Below are positions 1 through 9,108 of a stretch of 64,000 nucleotides of DNA, piece by piece. The notes below the pieces were generated by a model. The model was given only the letters and a program-made list of their open reading frames with translations. It made no database searches and had not been told where the DNA came from. The DNA comes from Haliovirga abyssi (GTDB lineage: Bacteria > Fusobacteriota > Fusobacteriia > Fusobacteriales > Haliovirgaceae), in NCBI RefSeq assembly GCF_030295325.1, contig NZ_AP027059.1, positions 2,042,637-2,106,636 of the forward strand, written 5' to 3'. A program made the translations under genes and the position numbers. The stretch's first letter is position 1; every line of letters starts with the position of its first letter.

Positions 1-134
1 TCATGTATAAAACAAGGCTCATATGGATAATGACAACTGCACACAAAACTGCCACTACCACCATCTTCATATCCATATACATCTACATATCCATTTACTT
101 CTAATTCTTCTAATTCTTTTATTTTATCTTTCAT
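1..134 (-). CDS. Cys-rich small peptide, possible RiPP precursor (partial)
   Basis: The reading frame starts at the ATG at 134 and runs off the window edge without a stop, giving 44 visible residues. The first half is acidic and leader-like (MKDKIKELEELEVNG). A GG pair follows, then a segment rich in Cys, Ser and aromatic residues containing FVCSCHYPYEPCF. A GGAGGGAATTA ribosome-binding site precedes the ATG. It lies about 50 bp downstream of a small subtilisin-like protease gene on the same strand. The leader-GG-Cys-rich-core layout beside a protease resembles the precursor of a ribosomally made, modified peptide. This is inference: no family is recognised and the C-terminus is not visible. 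It could also be the N-terminus of a larger protein. Confidence 0.5.
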   Translation of the reverse strand, partial: MKDKIKELEELEVNGYVDVYGYEDGGSGSFVCSCHYPYEPCFIH

Positions 135-184
135 TAATTCCCTCCTATTTTTTATACCCTGACCAAAATTTAATTCTAATCAAA

Positions 185-868
185 TCATTTTATTAAATTC
201 AACCTATTTTTATTAATAAAATTTAATATTTCTTTTAATGTTAGTTTTTTATTTTCATTTATCAATTTTAAAATAATTCCTGTTATATGAGGAGTTGAAA
301 AACTTGATGAATGCATATTATATTCATTTCCATCTATCCACCTCAATCTTTGTGTCCCACCTAAAATAATATCATTATTATTAAAATCAAATTCAAGTTT
401 TTCTTCAAATAAATTCCCTTGTTTTATTTTAATTCCTATTACTTCTTTAAAACAAGCAGGATAAGCTACTTCACCTTCATTATGATGAGAAGCTATAATT
501 ATTATTTTTTTTTCTCTTGCTTTGAGTATTTTTTTATAAATCTCATTTTTATACTCTTTGCTAATTGTCCCCAAGCTTAAATTAATAATATCAACTTTCT
601 CATCAATAGCAATCTCTAATGCCTTTAGTAATAATTTAGAGTGAGTTGCTAAATTTTTATTTAATATTTTTATGTTTAAAACTTTTTCATCTTTTAAATA
701 CTTTTCTAGAATTTTCATAATTATTGTCGCATGACCATGTTCATCCTCTGTCTTTTTATCATCAACATGAACTCCATATTGTGTATCAAAAAAAATTCTT
801 ATATTTTTATAGATGTTCAATTTTGTTTTTTTGTATAATCCACTGTCTATTAGTGCTATTTTTTTCAT
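185..868 (-). CDS. Compact subtilisin-like (S8) serine protease
   Basis: A 227-residue protein built almost only of an S8 catalytic domain. Counting from the ATG at 868, the triad reads Asp8 in ALIDSG, His44 in EHGHAT and Ser189 in the SSFSTPHITG box (equivalent to GTSMATPHVAG). The oxyanion Asn is probably Asn130 in ASHHNEG. There is no signal peptide and no propeptide, so it should act in the cytoplasm. I prefer this ATG to the GTG three codons upstream because AAAGGGTGA sits five bases before it. It lies between the two-repeat P-loop protein and the Cys-rich small peptide. Compact S8 proteases occur in clostridial peptide-maturation clusters, where they are thought to process precursors. 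That role here is inferred from context. Confidence 0.8.
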   Translation of the reverse strand: MKKIALIDSGLYKKTKLNIYKNIRIFFDTQYGVHVDDKKTEDEHGHATIIMKILEKYLKDEKVLNIKILNKNLATHSKLLLKALEIAIDEKVDIINLSLGTISKEYKNEIYKKILKAREKKIIIIASHHNEGEVAYPACFKEVIGIKIKQGNLFEEKLEFDFNNNDIILGGTQRLRWIDGNEYNMHSSSFSTPHITGIILKLINENKKLTLKEILNFINKNRLNLIK

Positions 869-948
869 CTCAATCACCCTTTAAAATTTAATAAACAAAT
901 TGTATATTTATTTTTTATTTATTACATGTATTAACGCCTTTTTCATAA

Positions 949-3135
949 TTAAATAAATAATTTATTTAAAATAATATCACCTAATATTTTTATGTCCTCA
1001 CTATTATTAATATCTATAACTGGCAACATAAATTTATTAAATAACTCTTTCTTTTTTTCTTCCATTTCCAATAATGTAACTTTTTCATAAATAGTCTCTT
1101 GCCATTGGTCTTTAGATACTGCTTTTATATCTGGCAAAACTAAAGCAATTACTTTCTTTTTTCCTAATGCTTCTAAGGTATTAATTGAATTTTTTATATG
1201 CTCAATAGGATCTATATGATTTACTACTAATATATATATATCCGGATTTGCAACAAATAAACATACTATTGAAGGTAAGGTCAAAGAGTTAGAATTTACA
1301 TTAAGCTTAAACGGAGTAATTCCTGATTGTCCCCCTACAATTAAACAATCATATCCTTTTTTATCTGTCTTTTTTAAAAGATATCTATATAATCCCAACT
1401 CAGAATTTATTCCTTTAGGAAGATTTGTCCACATCTCTTCACATCCCAAAAGATAAGAAGAGGGTTCAGTTCCAATATGACCTATTTTTAATCCTTTTTC
1501 CATTAATACTTTTTTTATAAATAGTTGAGTAGTTAGTTTTCCCTGATGAGGGCTTGTTCCAAAAATTCCTATTACAGGAGTTTTTATCTTATATTCCCAT
1601 TCTTTTTCTTCAATCACTTCATTATATCCAGTAATATCAGCTTCAGGATAAACTGCAAAAATATTATTTTCTTCTAAATATTCCTCTCCACTTTTACTTA
1701 TATATGGTTTTATATCTGAATCAATTACATATATATTTTTTTTATTTTTCAAAGAAATATCCATAACTTTAGAAAATTTTTCTTTTGTTTTTAATTGCTC
1801 ATGTTTATATTTAAATTTTGTATCTATTCCATTTGAATCCGTAAATATCACTGTATCTGCTCCACAAATAGCTTTTTCTACATTATCTGTAACAATTAAT
1901 CCTTCTCCTAAATTTAGTATTTTTTTAGCATCTTGCCCTATTATTTTATCATCAAAATCTATAACTCCTGTAATTTCATACCATAAATTTAATTCTTCTG
2001 AAGCTCTTAAAATTCCTCTTGCTATTTTATTATAAGGATATAAAACTGCTTTTTTTATTTTTTTCCCTCTCATAGCTTCATTATAAAATTTATTTTTTAA
2101 CAACTTGTTTTTTATTTTATACATTTCTTTTATTAATTCTACATTTTCAACTTCAAATTTATCTTTTAATTGTTTTTTTCTCATATCAATTTGTTTTTCA
2201 TTGATTTTTTCATATTTCCCATAACTTTTTTCTATTTTATCAGGTAATAATATCGCAAATGGCTTTTCTAAATCAGTATAAATTTTTATTAAATCTATTG
2301 CCTTTCTTATCTCCATATCATCATCATATCCTGCTACTAAAATATATTTATCTGGCATTAATCCTTTTAATAAAGTAATTTTACTTAAACTCCATTCTAA
2401 ATTATCTGTATTTCCTACTCCACCTTGATCTGCAAATATTAAATATTCTATTCCTTTATATTCATATTCTTTTATTAACGCTTTTAAATATTCTTCTGTT
2501 TCCTTATAACCTATTTTCATATTTGCAATTTGTGGTTTTTTAAAATAACGCCCTGTTGGTTCCGTTAATATTATATCTACTTTTTCACTTTCACTTAACT
2601 CTTTATACAAATTCATTTGTGCTGTAAATTTTCCAATACAACTTTTTGTCCCAAATATCCCTATTTTTTGTATTTTTTTATTATTTGATTTTTTTTTATA
2701 TCCTAAAACTTTTGTGACAAATTGATTAATCTTTTTTCGTTCTAAACAATCAATATCTATATCTATTCCCATATTTGATAACTTCAATATGTCAACACCT
2801 AAAAATGTACTAATAATTTTTATATTTTTTAAATTAGCAACCTTTATTAAATCGAGCCATTTTTCCCTTAGATTTTTACTTTCATAAAATTCTTCAAAAT
2901 TTTTCATAGGAATTCCAGGATCATTCAATATTAAAGTATCTACTGTTTCTAAAGCTTTTTCTACATTATCTGTTATTTTTACACCAATTTTCTTACCATT
3001 AACCATCTCTCCTGCATCTTTACCTATATCAAAATTAAAATCAATTATAGAGGTTATTTCAAAATCAAGCATTTCTTTGAATCTAACCAAACCATGTGTT
3101 ACTTTATTAAATGGATATATACAAACTTTTTTCAT
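949..3135 (-). CDS. Two-repeat P-loop protein, peptide-maturation type (DUF1611/TIGR04066-like)
   Basis: A 728-residue cytoplasmic protein made of two homologous halves of about 360 residues. Each half begins with a Rossmann-like segment (KVCIYPFNKVTHG, KAVLYPYNKIARG) and later has a TDNVEKA motif. A P-loop-like motif then follows: GIFGTKSCIGKFT in the first half and GIFGTSPHQGKLT in the second. The order resembles DUF1611-type proteins and, as I recall it, the single-unit TIGR04066 family seen in clostridial peptide-maturation clusters. Having two units in one chain is unusual. No catalytic reaction can be assigned. It is the first gene of the apparent S8 protease and Cys-rich peptide operon. 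Its ribosome-binding site (GGAAGTGAG) is intact, but an insertion sequence lies about 25 bp upstream of its start codon. Confidence 0.6.
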   Translation of the reverse strand: MKKVCIYPFNKVTHGLVRFKEMLDFEITSIIDFNFDIGKDAGEMVNGKKIGVKITDNVEKALETVDTLILNDPGIPMKNFEEFYESKNLREKWLDLIKVANLKNIKIISTFLGVDILKLSNMGIDIDIDCLERKKINQFVTKVLGYKKKSNNKKIQKIGIFGTKSCIGKFTAQMNLYKELSESEKVDIILTEPTGRYFKKPQIANMKIGYKETEEYLKALIKEYEYKGIEYLIFADQGGVGNTDNLEWSLSKITLLKGLMPDKYILVAGYDDDMEIRKAIDLIKIYTDLEKPFAILLPDKIEKSYGKYEKINEKQIDMRKKQLKDKFEVENVELIKEMYKIKNKLLKNKFYNEAMRGKKIKKAVLYPYNKIARGILRASEELNLWYEITGVIDFDDKIIGQDAKKILNLGEGLIVTDNVEKAICGADTVIFTDSNGIDTKFKYKHEQLKTKEKFSKVMDISLKNKKNIYVIDSDIKPYISKSGEEYLEENNIFAVYPEADITGYNEVIEEKEWEYKIKTPVIGIFGTSPHQGKLTTQLFIKKVLMEKGLKIGHIGTEPSSYLLGCEEMWTNLPKGINSELGLYRYLLKKTDKKGYDCLIVGGQSGITPFKLNVNSNSLTLPSIVCLFVANPDIYILVVNHIDPIEHIKNSINTLEALGKKKVIALVLPDIKAVSKDQWQETIYEKVTLLEMEEKKKELFNKFMLPVIDINNSEDIKILGDIILNKLFI

Positions 3136-3160
3136 AATCTCACTTCCTTTTTTTTACTTT

Positions 3161-4957
3161 GGTAGTGTCAAATAAAGTTTCCTTTTTAAGTCACTATCCT
3201 TTATATTTATTATCTTTGCGCGTTATATTTGACTCCTCCCCCAAAATAAGGTAATATTTTATTATAACCAGTAACAAAATACACCAAATTAGGAGGAGAT
3301 TCTTATGCCAAAATATGTGTACACTTTGCTGAAAATTATTGCCATTCAACAAAAATTAATTATTGCTTTAATGATCTTTGCTCTAGGTAAAAAATTCGAG
3401 TTTCTTAATTCTAAATCTGATGATAAACCCATCGATAAAAAATACCATAGACTCATTGTTGATAAAATGCCTATTTTTAAAAAAATTGTTAAATTTGACT
3501 ATAAAATACTTCTTGAACAATACCAACTTAAACACAATAAGCCTTTAAAACCCATTAAACGCAGAAAAGAAAGCTCCGTTCCCAAAAGCTTGATTTGCCC
3601 CATTTGTGGTGCTCCTCATATATATATTTATGATAACAACGGACATAAAGGTCAATTTAAATGTAAAATATGCAATACCAATTTCCATGAAAAAAATCAC
3701 TTTGCAAAATTTGTTGTTTTTAAATGTCCTCATTGTGGCAAAACTCTTGAAAAAATTAAGGAGCGTAAAGATTTCTTCGTCCACAAATGTACAAATAAAA
3801 AATGCTCTTTTTATTTGAAAAATCTACAAAAAATGGATGCTGACGAAAGAAAAATTTATAAAAATGATCCTAGTAAATTTAAACTTCATTATATTTATAG
3901 AGAATTTACATTTGATTTTAATTCTCTTGATAAAGATTCTCTCGTTCCTATTCCAAGTGATTTATCTAAGATACAAGTTTCTCCTTATACATTAGGGCTT
4001 ATTCTTTCTTACAATATTAATTTTGGTATCTCTGCAAGAAAAACTGCCAATTTATTAAAAGAAATTCACGGCATCAATATTTCTTATCAATCTATTTTAA
4101 ATTATGCTAAAGCTGTCGCCACCAATGTTAAACCTATTATTGACAATTATCCCTATAAACTTTCTGACTCCATTTGTGGTGATGAAACTTACACTAAAGT
4201 CCTTGGTAAATGGAAATATATTTTCTTTTTCTTTGATACTAAGAAAAAAATTATTTTATCTCATTATACTTCTTCTTCAAGAGATACTAAATCTGCTTGC
4301 AAAGCTCTTATTGATGTTATTAGCAAGTATAGGGAGCTCCCTGAAGACTTCCAAGTCATTGTTGATGGCAACCCCATATACTTGCTAGCACAACAATTCT
4401 TTGCTCAACACGACATTAATTTTAACGTTGAACAAGTCATCGGTTTAACTAATAAAGATAAAGTTTCTAAAAAATTTAGGCCTCTTAAACAAATTATTGA
4501 AAGACTGAACAGAACCTTTAAAGAAAATTATCATTATACTAACGGTTACAATTCTCATTCTGGCGCTTTTACTTCTGTTACTTTATTTACAGCGTATTTT
4601 AATTTCCTTCGGCCTCATTCTTCTTTGGAAAATAACGTACCTGTTGTTATTCCTGAACTTACTGATTTACCCAACATGCCTGCTCGTTGGGGTAAACTTA
4701 TTGAGTTATCTCAATATTTTATTCCTGAAAAACATATAGCATAATTTTTATAATTTTACTTCTGCCTTACCATTACTTTTTTCTCAAAAGTGATGGATTT
4801 TTCTGCTTTTTGTTTTTTATTTCTTTCTAATATTTTCAATTTAATTCTATAAAAAATCTTAGGGTTTTTTCATGATTTTAGCATAAATTTCTTCTTCTTT
4901 TTCTGCTTTTTATTTTTTTAGTTTTTCTCATAGTTTTCATAAACTTTTGACACTACC
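3161..4957 (+). mobile_element. Intact insertion sequence with 8-bp target duplication
   Basis: The element is bounded by the inverted terminal sequence GGTAGTGTCAAA (3161-3172) and TTTGACACTACC (4946-4957). The 8-bp direct repeat TTTACTTT flanks it at 3153-3160 and 4958-4965. It carries one transposase gene on the plus strand. It has separated the minus-strand operon at 1-3135 from the promoter-like sequence at about 5000. Clean ends and an undamaged transposase suggest a recent insertion. An 8-bp duplication is typical of IS6- and IS1595-type elements. Confidence 0.88.
3305..4744 (+). CDS. DDE transposase with zinc ribbons (IS6/IS240-like catalytic core)
   Basis: A 479-residue transposase. 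The N-terminal half carries three CxxC-type knuckles (CPICG, CKICN, CPHCG) and a further CTNKKC, consistent with zinc ribbons. The C-terminal half is a DDE integrase-like core, with Asp in GDETYTK (about residue 292), Asp in VDGNP (about 354) and Glu in IIERLNRT (about 399). These are followed by NFLRPHSSL, typical of IS240/IS6 cores. The ATG has GGAGGAGATTCTT upstream. No frameshift or stop interrupts it, so the element is probably active. The exact IS family needs ISfinder; the N-terminal ribbons are longer than in standard IS6 members. Confidence 0.85.
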   Translation: MPKYVYTLLKIIAIQQKLIIALMIFALGKKFEFLNSKSDDKPIDKKYHRLIVDKMPIFKKIVKFDYKILLEQYQLKHNKPLKPIKRRKESSVPKSLICPICGAPHIYIYDNNGHKGQFKCKICNTNFHEKNHFAKFVVFKCPHCGKTLEKIKERKDFFVHKCTNKKCSFYLKNLQKMDADERKIYKNDPSKFKLHYIYREFTFDFNSLDKDSLVPIPSDLSKIQVSPYTLGLILSYNINFGISARKTANLLKEIHGINISYQSILNYAKAVATNVKPIIDNYPYKLSDSICGDETYTKVLGKWKYIFFFFDTKKKIILSHYTSSSRDTKSACKALIDVISKYRELPEDFQVIVDGNPIYLLAQQFFAQHDINFNVEQVIGLTNKDKVSKKFRPLKQIIERLNRTFKENYHYTNGYNSHSGAFTSVTLFTAYFNFLRPHSSLENNVPVVIPELTDLPNMPARWGKLIELSQYFIPEKHIA

Positions 4958-4984
4958 TTTACTTTGGTAATTTCTATTAGTACT

Positions 4985-5007
4985 TTTACACGTGTAAATA
5001 TATTATA
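4985..5007 (-). promoter_or_regulatory. Promoter -10 box and palindromic operator stranded by the IS
   Basis: On the minus strand a TATAAT box (5002-5007) is followed by the perfect 14-bp palindrome TTTACACGTGTAAA (4985-4998). This is the position expected of a repressor site over a transcription start. No good -35 box is visible. Before the IS insertion this would have lain about 75 bp upstream of the start codon of the gene at 949-3135. The IS now puts about 1.8 kb between them. The regulator is unknown. Confidence 0.5.
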
Positions 5008-5051
5008 GCAGATAATTGTTTCTGTTTTATTAAGAAAATGTTAACTTTGTG

Positions 5052-5750
5052 TTAATTTTTACTTTTTAATACATAACCAACTCCTCTTAATGTTTTTAAG
5101 TTATTTTTTAAAATTGGTATTTTATTCCGTAATTTACAAATACATGTATCAATTACTCTATCAGTTCCTTTTATATAATCACTGCCCCAAATTTCATTCA
5201 TTAATTCTTCTCTAAATTTTATTTTATCTCTATTTTTAGTTAGATAAACTAATAATTCATATTCTTTTCTTTCTAAATTCACATTTTTATTTTCATAATA
5301 AATTTCTCTACTACTCTGATTTATCTTTAAACTATAGTATTCAATAAAATTATTTTCTATTTTAATTTTATTTTTAAAATTAATCATCAAACTTTTTATA
5401 TTTCTTATCTTTAATTTCAATTTTTTCATATCAATTGGCTTTTCTATAAAATCTATTGCTCCTGACATTAAACTCTCTTCTTCTATCTCTTCTCCGCTCA
5501 TTCCACTAATTATTATTATTGGTATATTTCCATATTTATCTAGTTTATTATATATTTCTTTACAAATATCTAGCCCATCTATATCAGGCAATCCTTTATC
5601 AAGTAATATCAAATTAGGTTTATCCTCTTTTATTCTTTCTAATCCTTCTAATCCTGTTTTTGCTGTTATTATTTTATACCCTTCATTTATTAACATCTCT
5701 TTAATTAATAAACTTACAAGTTTACTATCTTCTATTATTAATATTTTCAT
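5052..5750 (-). CDS. OmpR-family response regulator
   Basis: A 232-residue regulator. The receiver domain (about residues 1-120) has the acidic pair Glu7/Asp8, the phosphoacceptor Asp51 in LLDKGLPD and the conserved Lys104 in EKPID. A winged-helix DNA-binding domain follows (about 135-230), ending in TLRGVGYVLK, characteristic of the OmpR/PhoB class. The start has a GGGGTGA ribosome-binding site. No histidine kinase gene is adjacent, so it is an orphan in this window. The gene ends close to the promoter/operator at 4985-5007. It may therefore once have read into or controlled the peptide locus, but that is speculation. Its 5' region holds an 18-copy pentanucleotide repeat. Confidence 0.93.
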   Translation of the reverse strand: MKILIIEDSKLVSLLIKEMLINEGYKIITAKTGLEGLERIKEDKPNLILLDKGLPDIDGLDICKEIYNKLDKYGNIPIIIISGMSGEEIEEESLMSGAIDFIEKPIDMKKLKLKIRNIKSLMINFKNKIKIENNFIEYYSLKINQSSREIYYENKNVNLERKEYELLVYLTKNRDKIKFREELMNEIWGSDYIKGTDRVIDTCICKLRNKIPILKNNLKTLRGVGYVLKSKN

Positions 5751-5783
5751 AGATTTTCACCCCTATTTTGTATAAGACATCTT

Positions 5784-5873
5784 GATTTGATTTGATTTGA
5801 TTTGATTTGATTTGATTTGATTTGATTTGATTTGATTTGATTTGATTTGATTTGATTTGATTTGATTTGATTT
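5784..5873. repeat. (GATTT)18 pentanucleotide tandem repeat upstream of a response regulator
   Basis: Eighteen uninterrupted copies of GATTT (AAATC on the minus strand), 90 bp in all. The tract begins about 34 bp upstream of the response-regulator start codon and lies in its promoter or 5' untranslated region. Perfect pentanucleotide tracts are prone to slipped-strand change in copy number. The rest of the 5751-6115 gap is AT-rich with no gene, and I see no other organised structure in it. Confidence 0.97.
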
Positions 5874-6115
5874 TCTGATTTGCAACTTTTTTCAGGTTCA
5901 ATTATTTTACCTCCTTATTTTTTAGTTTTTTACTTCTATAAAATATATAAACATTCTATATTTATATGCATTGTGTTCTTATAGTATCAATTGACTAATA
6001 TTATTATAACACAAATTTATTTTTATTTAAAATTAAAATATTTTAATTTTGTCATTTATTTAAAACATATCCAAATTTATTATTATTCTATCTTCTGGAA
6101 ACTTTACATAACAAA

Positions 6116-6137
6116 AGACAGGCATATAAACCTGTCT
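6116..6137 (-). terminator. Rho-independent terminator of the AAA/PD-(D/E)XK gene
   Basis: AGACAGG pairs with CCTGTCT around an 8-base loop. Read on the minus strand, a TTTTG run follows the stem, just after the stop of the gene at 6193. Confidence 0.6.
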
Positions 6138-6192
6138 AATAGCTCCTATATTATTTTTTCTAATTTTTTCTATTTATTTTTCTCTCTAAGTT

Positions 6193-8157
6193 TTAATCAT
6201 TATCTCCTCTTCTCAACTCCATAACTCTTTCAATTGCAATTCCAGTTGATTTTGCCACAATCTCTGTATCAACTCCACTATTTAATAAATTTAACGCTAT
6301 CTTTTCATTTTCACTTAATCTATTTTTATCTTTTTTTGACTCTTCTAATTTCCTGTACTCGCTTCTTAACTCCTCTATATTATCGTAACTACTTGCTATC
6401 TCTACATCTTTTCCTTGAAATGCTATCCCTACTTTTATTACATCTTTTACTCCATAACTTTTTATCTCTTCTTCATATTTCTTATCTTCTATCTGTTTTA
6501 AGCCTGATATAGCACTCTCTAATAAGTTTTTGTCATCATCTAATGACAATTTTTTAAATTCTATTATTATCCCTTTTTCATTTTTATTTCTTGGTATTAA
6601 CAATACATCAGCTCTTCCTAATCCACTCTCTCTATTACTTTTCACTATATACTTACTTCTTAAATCAACTATCATTCCCAATACTAATCCATGATAAAAT
6701 CTTTCTGGTTCTTTGCTTGTAACATCAAAATAACTTATACTATCCATTACTATATTTTTAAATTCATTTTTAAATGTCTTTATTTTCCCCAACAACAATA
6801 TATTAAATATATTTTCTAATTTTATCTCCTTCTCTTCCAATAAATTCAGTACAACTCTTTTATAAAATCTTATTGTTTCTCTATTTGGAATTGCTAATTC
6901 ATAATACTCCTCATCATTTTCCTCTTTCTTATTTATGCTTTTTAAATATCCACTAAATAGAAATAGTGTCCATATACTACTCTCTCTACCTTGATTTAAG
7001 TCATCATATACCAAATCTTCCTCTATTCTACTCCAAATTGTTCCTCCAGATATTAATATCTCTATTTTCTCTTTTACAGTTGCACTTCCTTTTCTTATTA
7101 ACTCTTTTATTAGATAATTACTACTTGTATTTACCCAATACGGTTTTATCTCCCCATTTTCATCTGCTAAATTTATTATTGAAAATGGATTATATATCTC
7201 CATTCCTCCAAAGTTATATCCATCATACCATTTTATTACTTCTTCCTCTTCATAATCCAATTCATAATACTCTAATAACTCTCTTACTTCTCCTTCTAAT
7301 AATCCAAATTTATCGTTAAATAGATTAGTTAATATTGTTGAGACTTTTAAATTATTTAATCCACTAAATATACTCTCTTTTGCTACTCGAAGTATTCCTG
7401 TTAATACACTTTTTTCTAAATATATATTATCTTTTAACCCTTCACTTAAAAATATTTTAAATATATCCATAAACTCTCTATAATATCCATTTCTATATGC
7501 TGATAATATTGGTGCATCATATTCATCTATTATCAGCATTACTTTTTCCCCATAATAATTACTTACATATCTTAATAAATCTTTTAAGCTATATTTATAT
7601 TCATCTATTTTTGCTTCTTTTCTTAATATATTTTTATATATTAGTTTTTCTTCTTCTTTTAATATATTTGAATTTAATATATAATCCTCATATTCTCTAT
7701 ATAATTTAGCTATTACTTCTTTAAACATAGCTAACATATCATCTAAATTTAATGCATCTAAACTTTTTAAACTCATAAATATAACTGGGTATCTATTCAT
7801 ATATTTATCTATTATCTCTTTTTCTTCATATATCTTTAAATTTTTAAATAGATGTTCATTATTTTCCTCTATATCAAAAAAATATTTTAGCATATATTGA
7901 TTTAATGTTTTTCCAAATCTTCTCGGTCTTGTTATTAATACAACCCTTCCACTCTCTATTACCTCTTTTATTAACATACTTTTATCTACATAATAATAAT
8001 CTTCTTCTATTATTGACTTAAAATTGCTATCTCCTATTGGTAATCTCTTTTTATTTTTTTTCAATTTAGACAACCCCCTTTTTAACTCTCTCTTATTAAT
8101 TGCTTTTTCACGTGTCCATCCAGTGGTTAATTTTTCTTTTATCTTCTCATCTTTCAA
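6193..8157 (-). CDS. AAA-ATPase-like / PD-(D/E)XK nuclease-fold protein
   Basis: A 654-residue protein of the AAA-ATPase-like family (PF09820) with a C-terminal PD-(D/E)XK domain (PF08011 type). After a basic 40-residue N-terminal extension comes DYYYVDKSMLI, then the Walker-A-like RPRRFGKT and the Walker B strand VMLIIDEYDAP. The nuclease-fold signature is Asp in GRADVLLI and Glu-x-Lys in IIIEFKKL. The last 35 residues (VDTEIVAKSTGIAIERVMEL) look like a small helix-turn-helix tail of the kind seen on Rpn/PD-(D/E)XK transposase-like proteins. This family is often multicopy in anaerobes and its cellular role is unknown. It is distinct from the 559-residue copies at 16.7 and 19.7 kb. Confidence 0.82.
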   Translation of the reverse strand: MKDEKIKEKLTTGWTREKAINKRELKRGLSKLKKNKKRLPIGDSNFKSIIEEDYYYVDKSMLIKEVIESGRVVLITRPRRFGKTLNQYMLKYFFDIEENNEHLFKNLKIYEEKEIIDKYMNRYPVIFMSLKSLDALNLDDMLAMFKEVIAKLYREYEDYILNSNILKEEEKLIYKNILRKEAKIDEYKYSLKDLLRYVSNYYGEKVMLIIDEYDAPILSAYRNGYYREFMDIFKIFLSEGLKDNIYLEKSVLTGILRVAKESIFSGLNNLKVSTILTNLFNDKFGLLEGEVRELLEYYELDYEEEEVIKWYDGYNFGGMEIYNPFSIINLADENGEIKPYWVNTSSNYLIKELIRKGSATVKEKIEILISGGTIWSRIEEDLVYDDLNQGRESSIWTLFLFSGYLKSINKKEENDEEYYELAIPNRETIRFYKRVVLNLLEEKEIKLENIFNILLLGKIKTFKNEFKNIVMDSISYFDVTSKEPERFYHGLVLGMIVDLRSKYIVKSNRESGLGRADVLLIPRNKNEKGIIIEFKKLSLDDDKNLLESAISGLKQIEDKKYEEEIKSYGVKDVIKVGIAFQGKDVEIASSYDNIEELRSEYRKLEESKKDKNRLSENEKIALNLLNSGVDTEIVAKSTGIAIERVMELRRGDND

Positions 8158-8251
8158 TTATACCATATCTAAAAAAAGTTGCCAATCATATTCCATAAAA
8201 AACAAAAAGGATATGAAATATTTTATTAATTTCATAATTCAACTATTTATT

Positions 8252-8844
8252 TTATTGGATTTTTTTAATATACTTCTTTAAAGTTTTTCCTAAAATTTCA
8301 TCCTTTCCATTTATAACTTCATCTTTTTCATAAATAGTTGATTCTACTCCATTAGAAAAATTTTCTTTATCTTCTCCTATATAAATAGAAACAACAGGAA
8401 TAAAAACAATTGAATTATCTCTCAAAACAAAAGCAAACGGAACTCCTATTCCACCCTTCGTTTTTTCTCCTATTAATTCTCCAATTTTATATTTTTTTAT
8501 AACTCCGGCAAATAAATTAGCAGCACTAAATGTGTTCTCATTAATTAGTAATATTAATTTCCCATTAAAAAATCCATTACCTTTCAAAGAATTTATTTCT
8601 TCAATTTTTTATTATTATATTCGAATACAAAAGTAATTTTTTTATTTGTTAAATAAGACAAAAGCCACATAGCGTTACCTGTTAAACCGCCCTTATTATT
8701 TCTAATATCTATAATTAATTTCTTTTTGCCTTTTACTTCTTTTAAAATTTTTAATAATTTCTTTTTAAAATTTTCATTATCAAAGTTCGGCAAATTTAAA
8801 TATCCTATATTTTTATTTATATCCATATAATGGTTAGACCACAA
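8252..8844 (-). pseudogene. S41 (tail-specific) peptidase fragment, frameshifted
   Basis: Only the C-terminal catalytic part of an S41 peptidase remains. The first frame (8844-8593) has the DIRNNKGG motif; the second (8587-8252) has ENTFSAANLFAGV with the catalytic Ser. They join if one A is restored in the A6 run near 8605, which gives a continuous NNKKIEEINSLKGNGF. A stop codon lies two codons before the TTG that opens the first frame. The N-terminal half is missing and is replaced by the inverted-repeat element at 8832-8951. An intact relative is at 59666-61420. Confidence 0.8.
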
Positions 8845-8951
8845 GAACTATAATTTTAATATTTTTTCTAAAATTACTGTTGCTCAAACCATTGATTCTA
8901 TTAGACTGATTTTTTGAAAAAAGGTTAAAAATACCTTTTTGTGGTTGAACC
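8832..8951. mobile_element. MITE-like element related to the ends of the IS1182-type remnant
   Basis: A 120-bp segment starts GGTTAGACCACAAG and ends CTTTTTGTGGTTGAACC, imperfect inverted repeats of each other. The same end sequence, GGTTCAACCACAAAAAGG, marks the left end of the degenerate IS1182-type element at 41490. The segment sits exactly between a truncated CPBP-like gene and a truncated S41 gene, so its insertion or a recombination across it broke both. Confidence 0.55.
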
Positions 8952-9108
8952 ATAATATGATAATAATTCGGCTAATTATTAATGCAACTCCTGCCTTCAT
9001 CAAAAATAAAAATGTCATTAAAAAATAAATAATTAATTGTAATAAACTTATAAATAAAATAAATTTAATAGCATCAAAAACATTAAATCTCCCTTTAATC
9101 CATAGCAT
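8952..9108 (-). pseudogene. N-terminal fragment of a membrane protein (CPBP-protease-like)
   Basis: The start MLWIKGRFNVFDAIKF leads into two hydrophobic segments (about residues 13-36 and 38-52). The frame then enters the repeat element at 8951 and ends at 8884 with element-derived sequence. The N-terminus resembles the CPBP protease at 58801 (GFTIFGAVKFSVIVYI). There is no EExxR motif, so the enzyme part is lost. An ATG with an AAGGAGATAA ribosome-binding site is present. Assignment to CPBP rests only on this short N-terminal likeness. Confidence 0.5.

Noticed and set aside
5784-5873. Regular repeat that could be a CRISPR array
   Set aside because: The unit is only 5 bp with no spacers; it is a simple sequence repeat. 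No array with 24-40 bp repeats was found anywhere.
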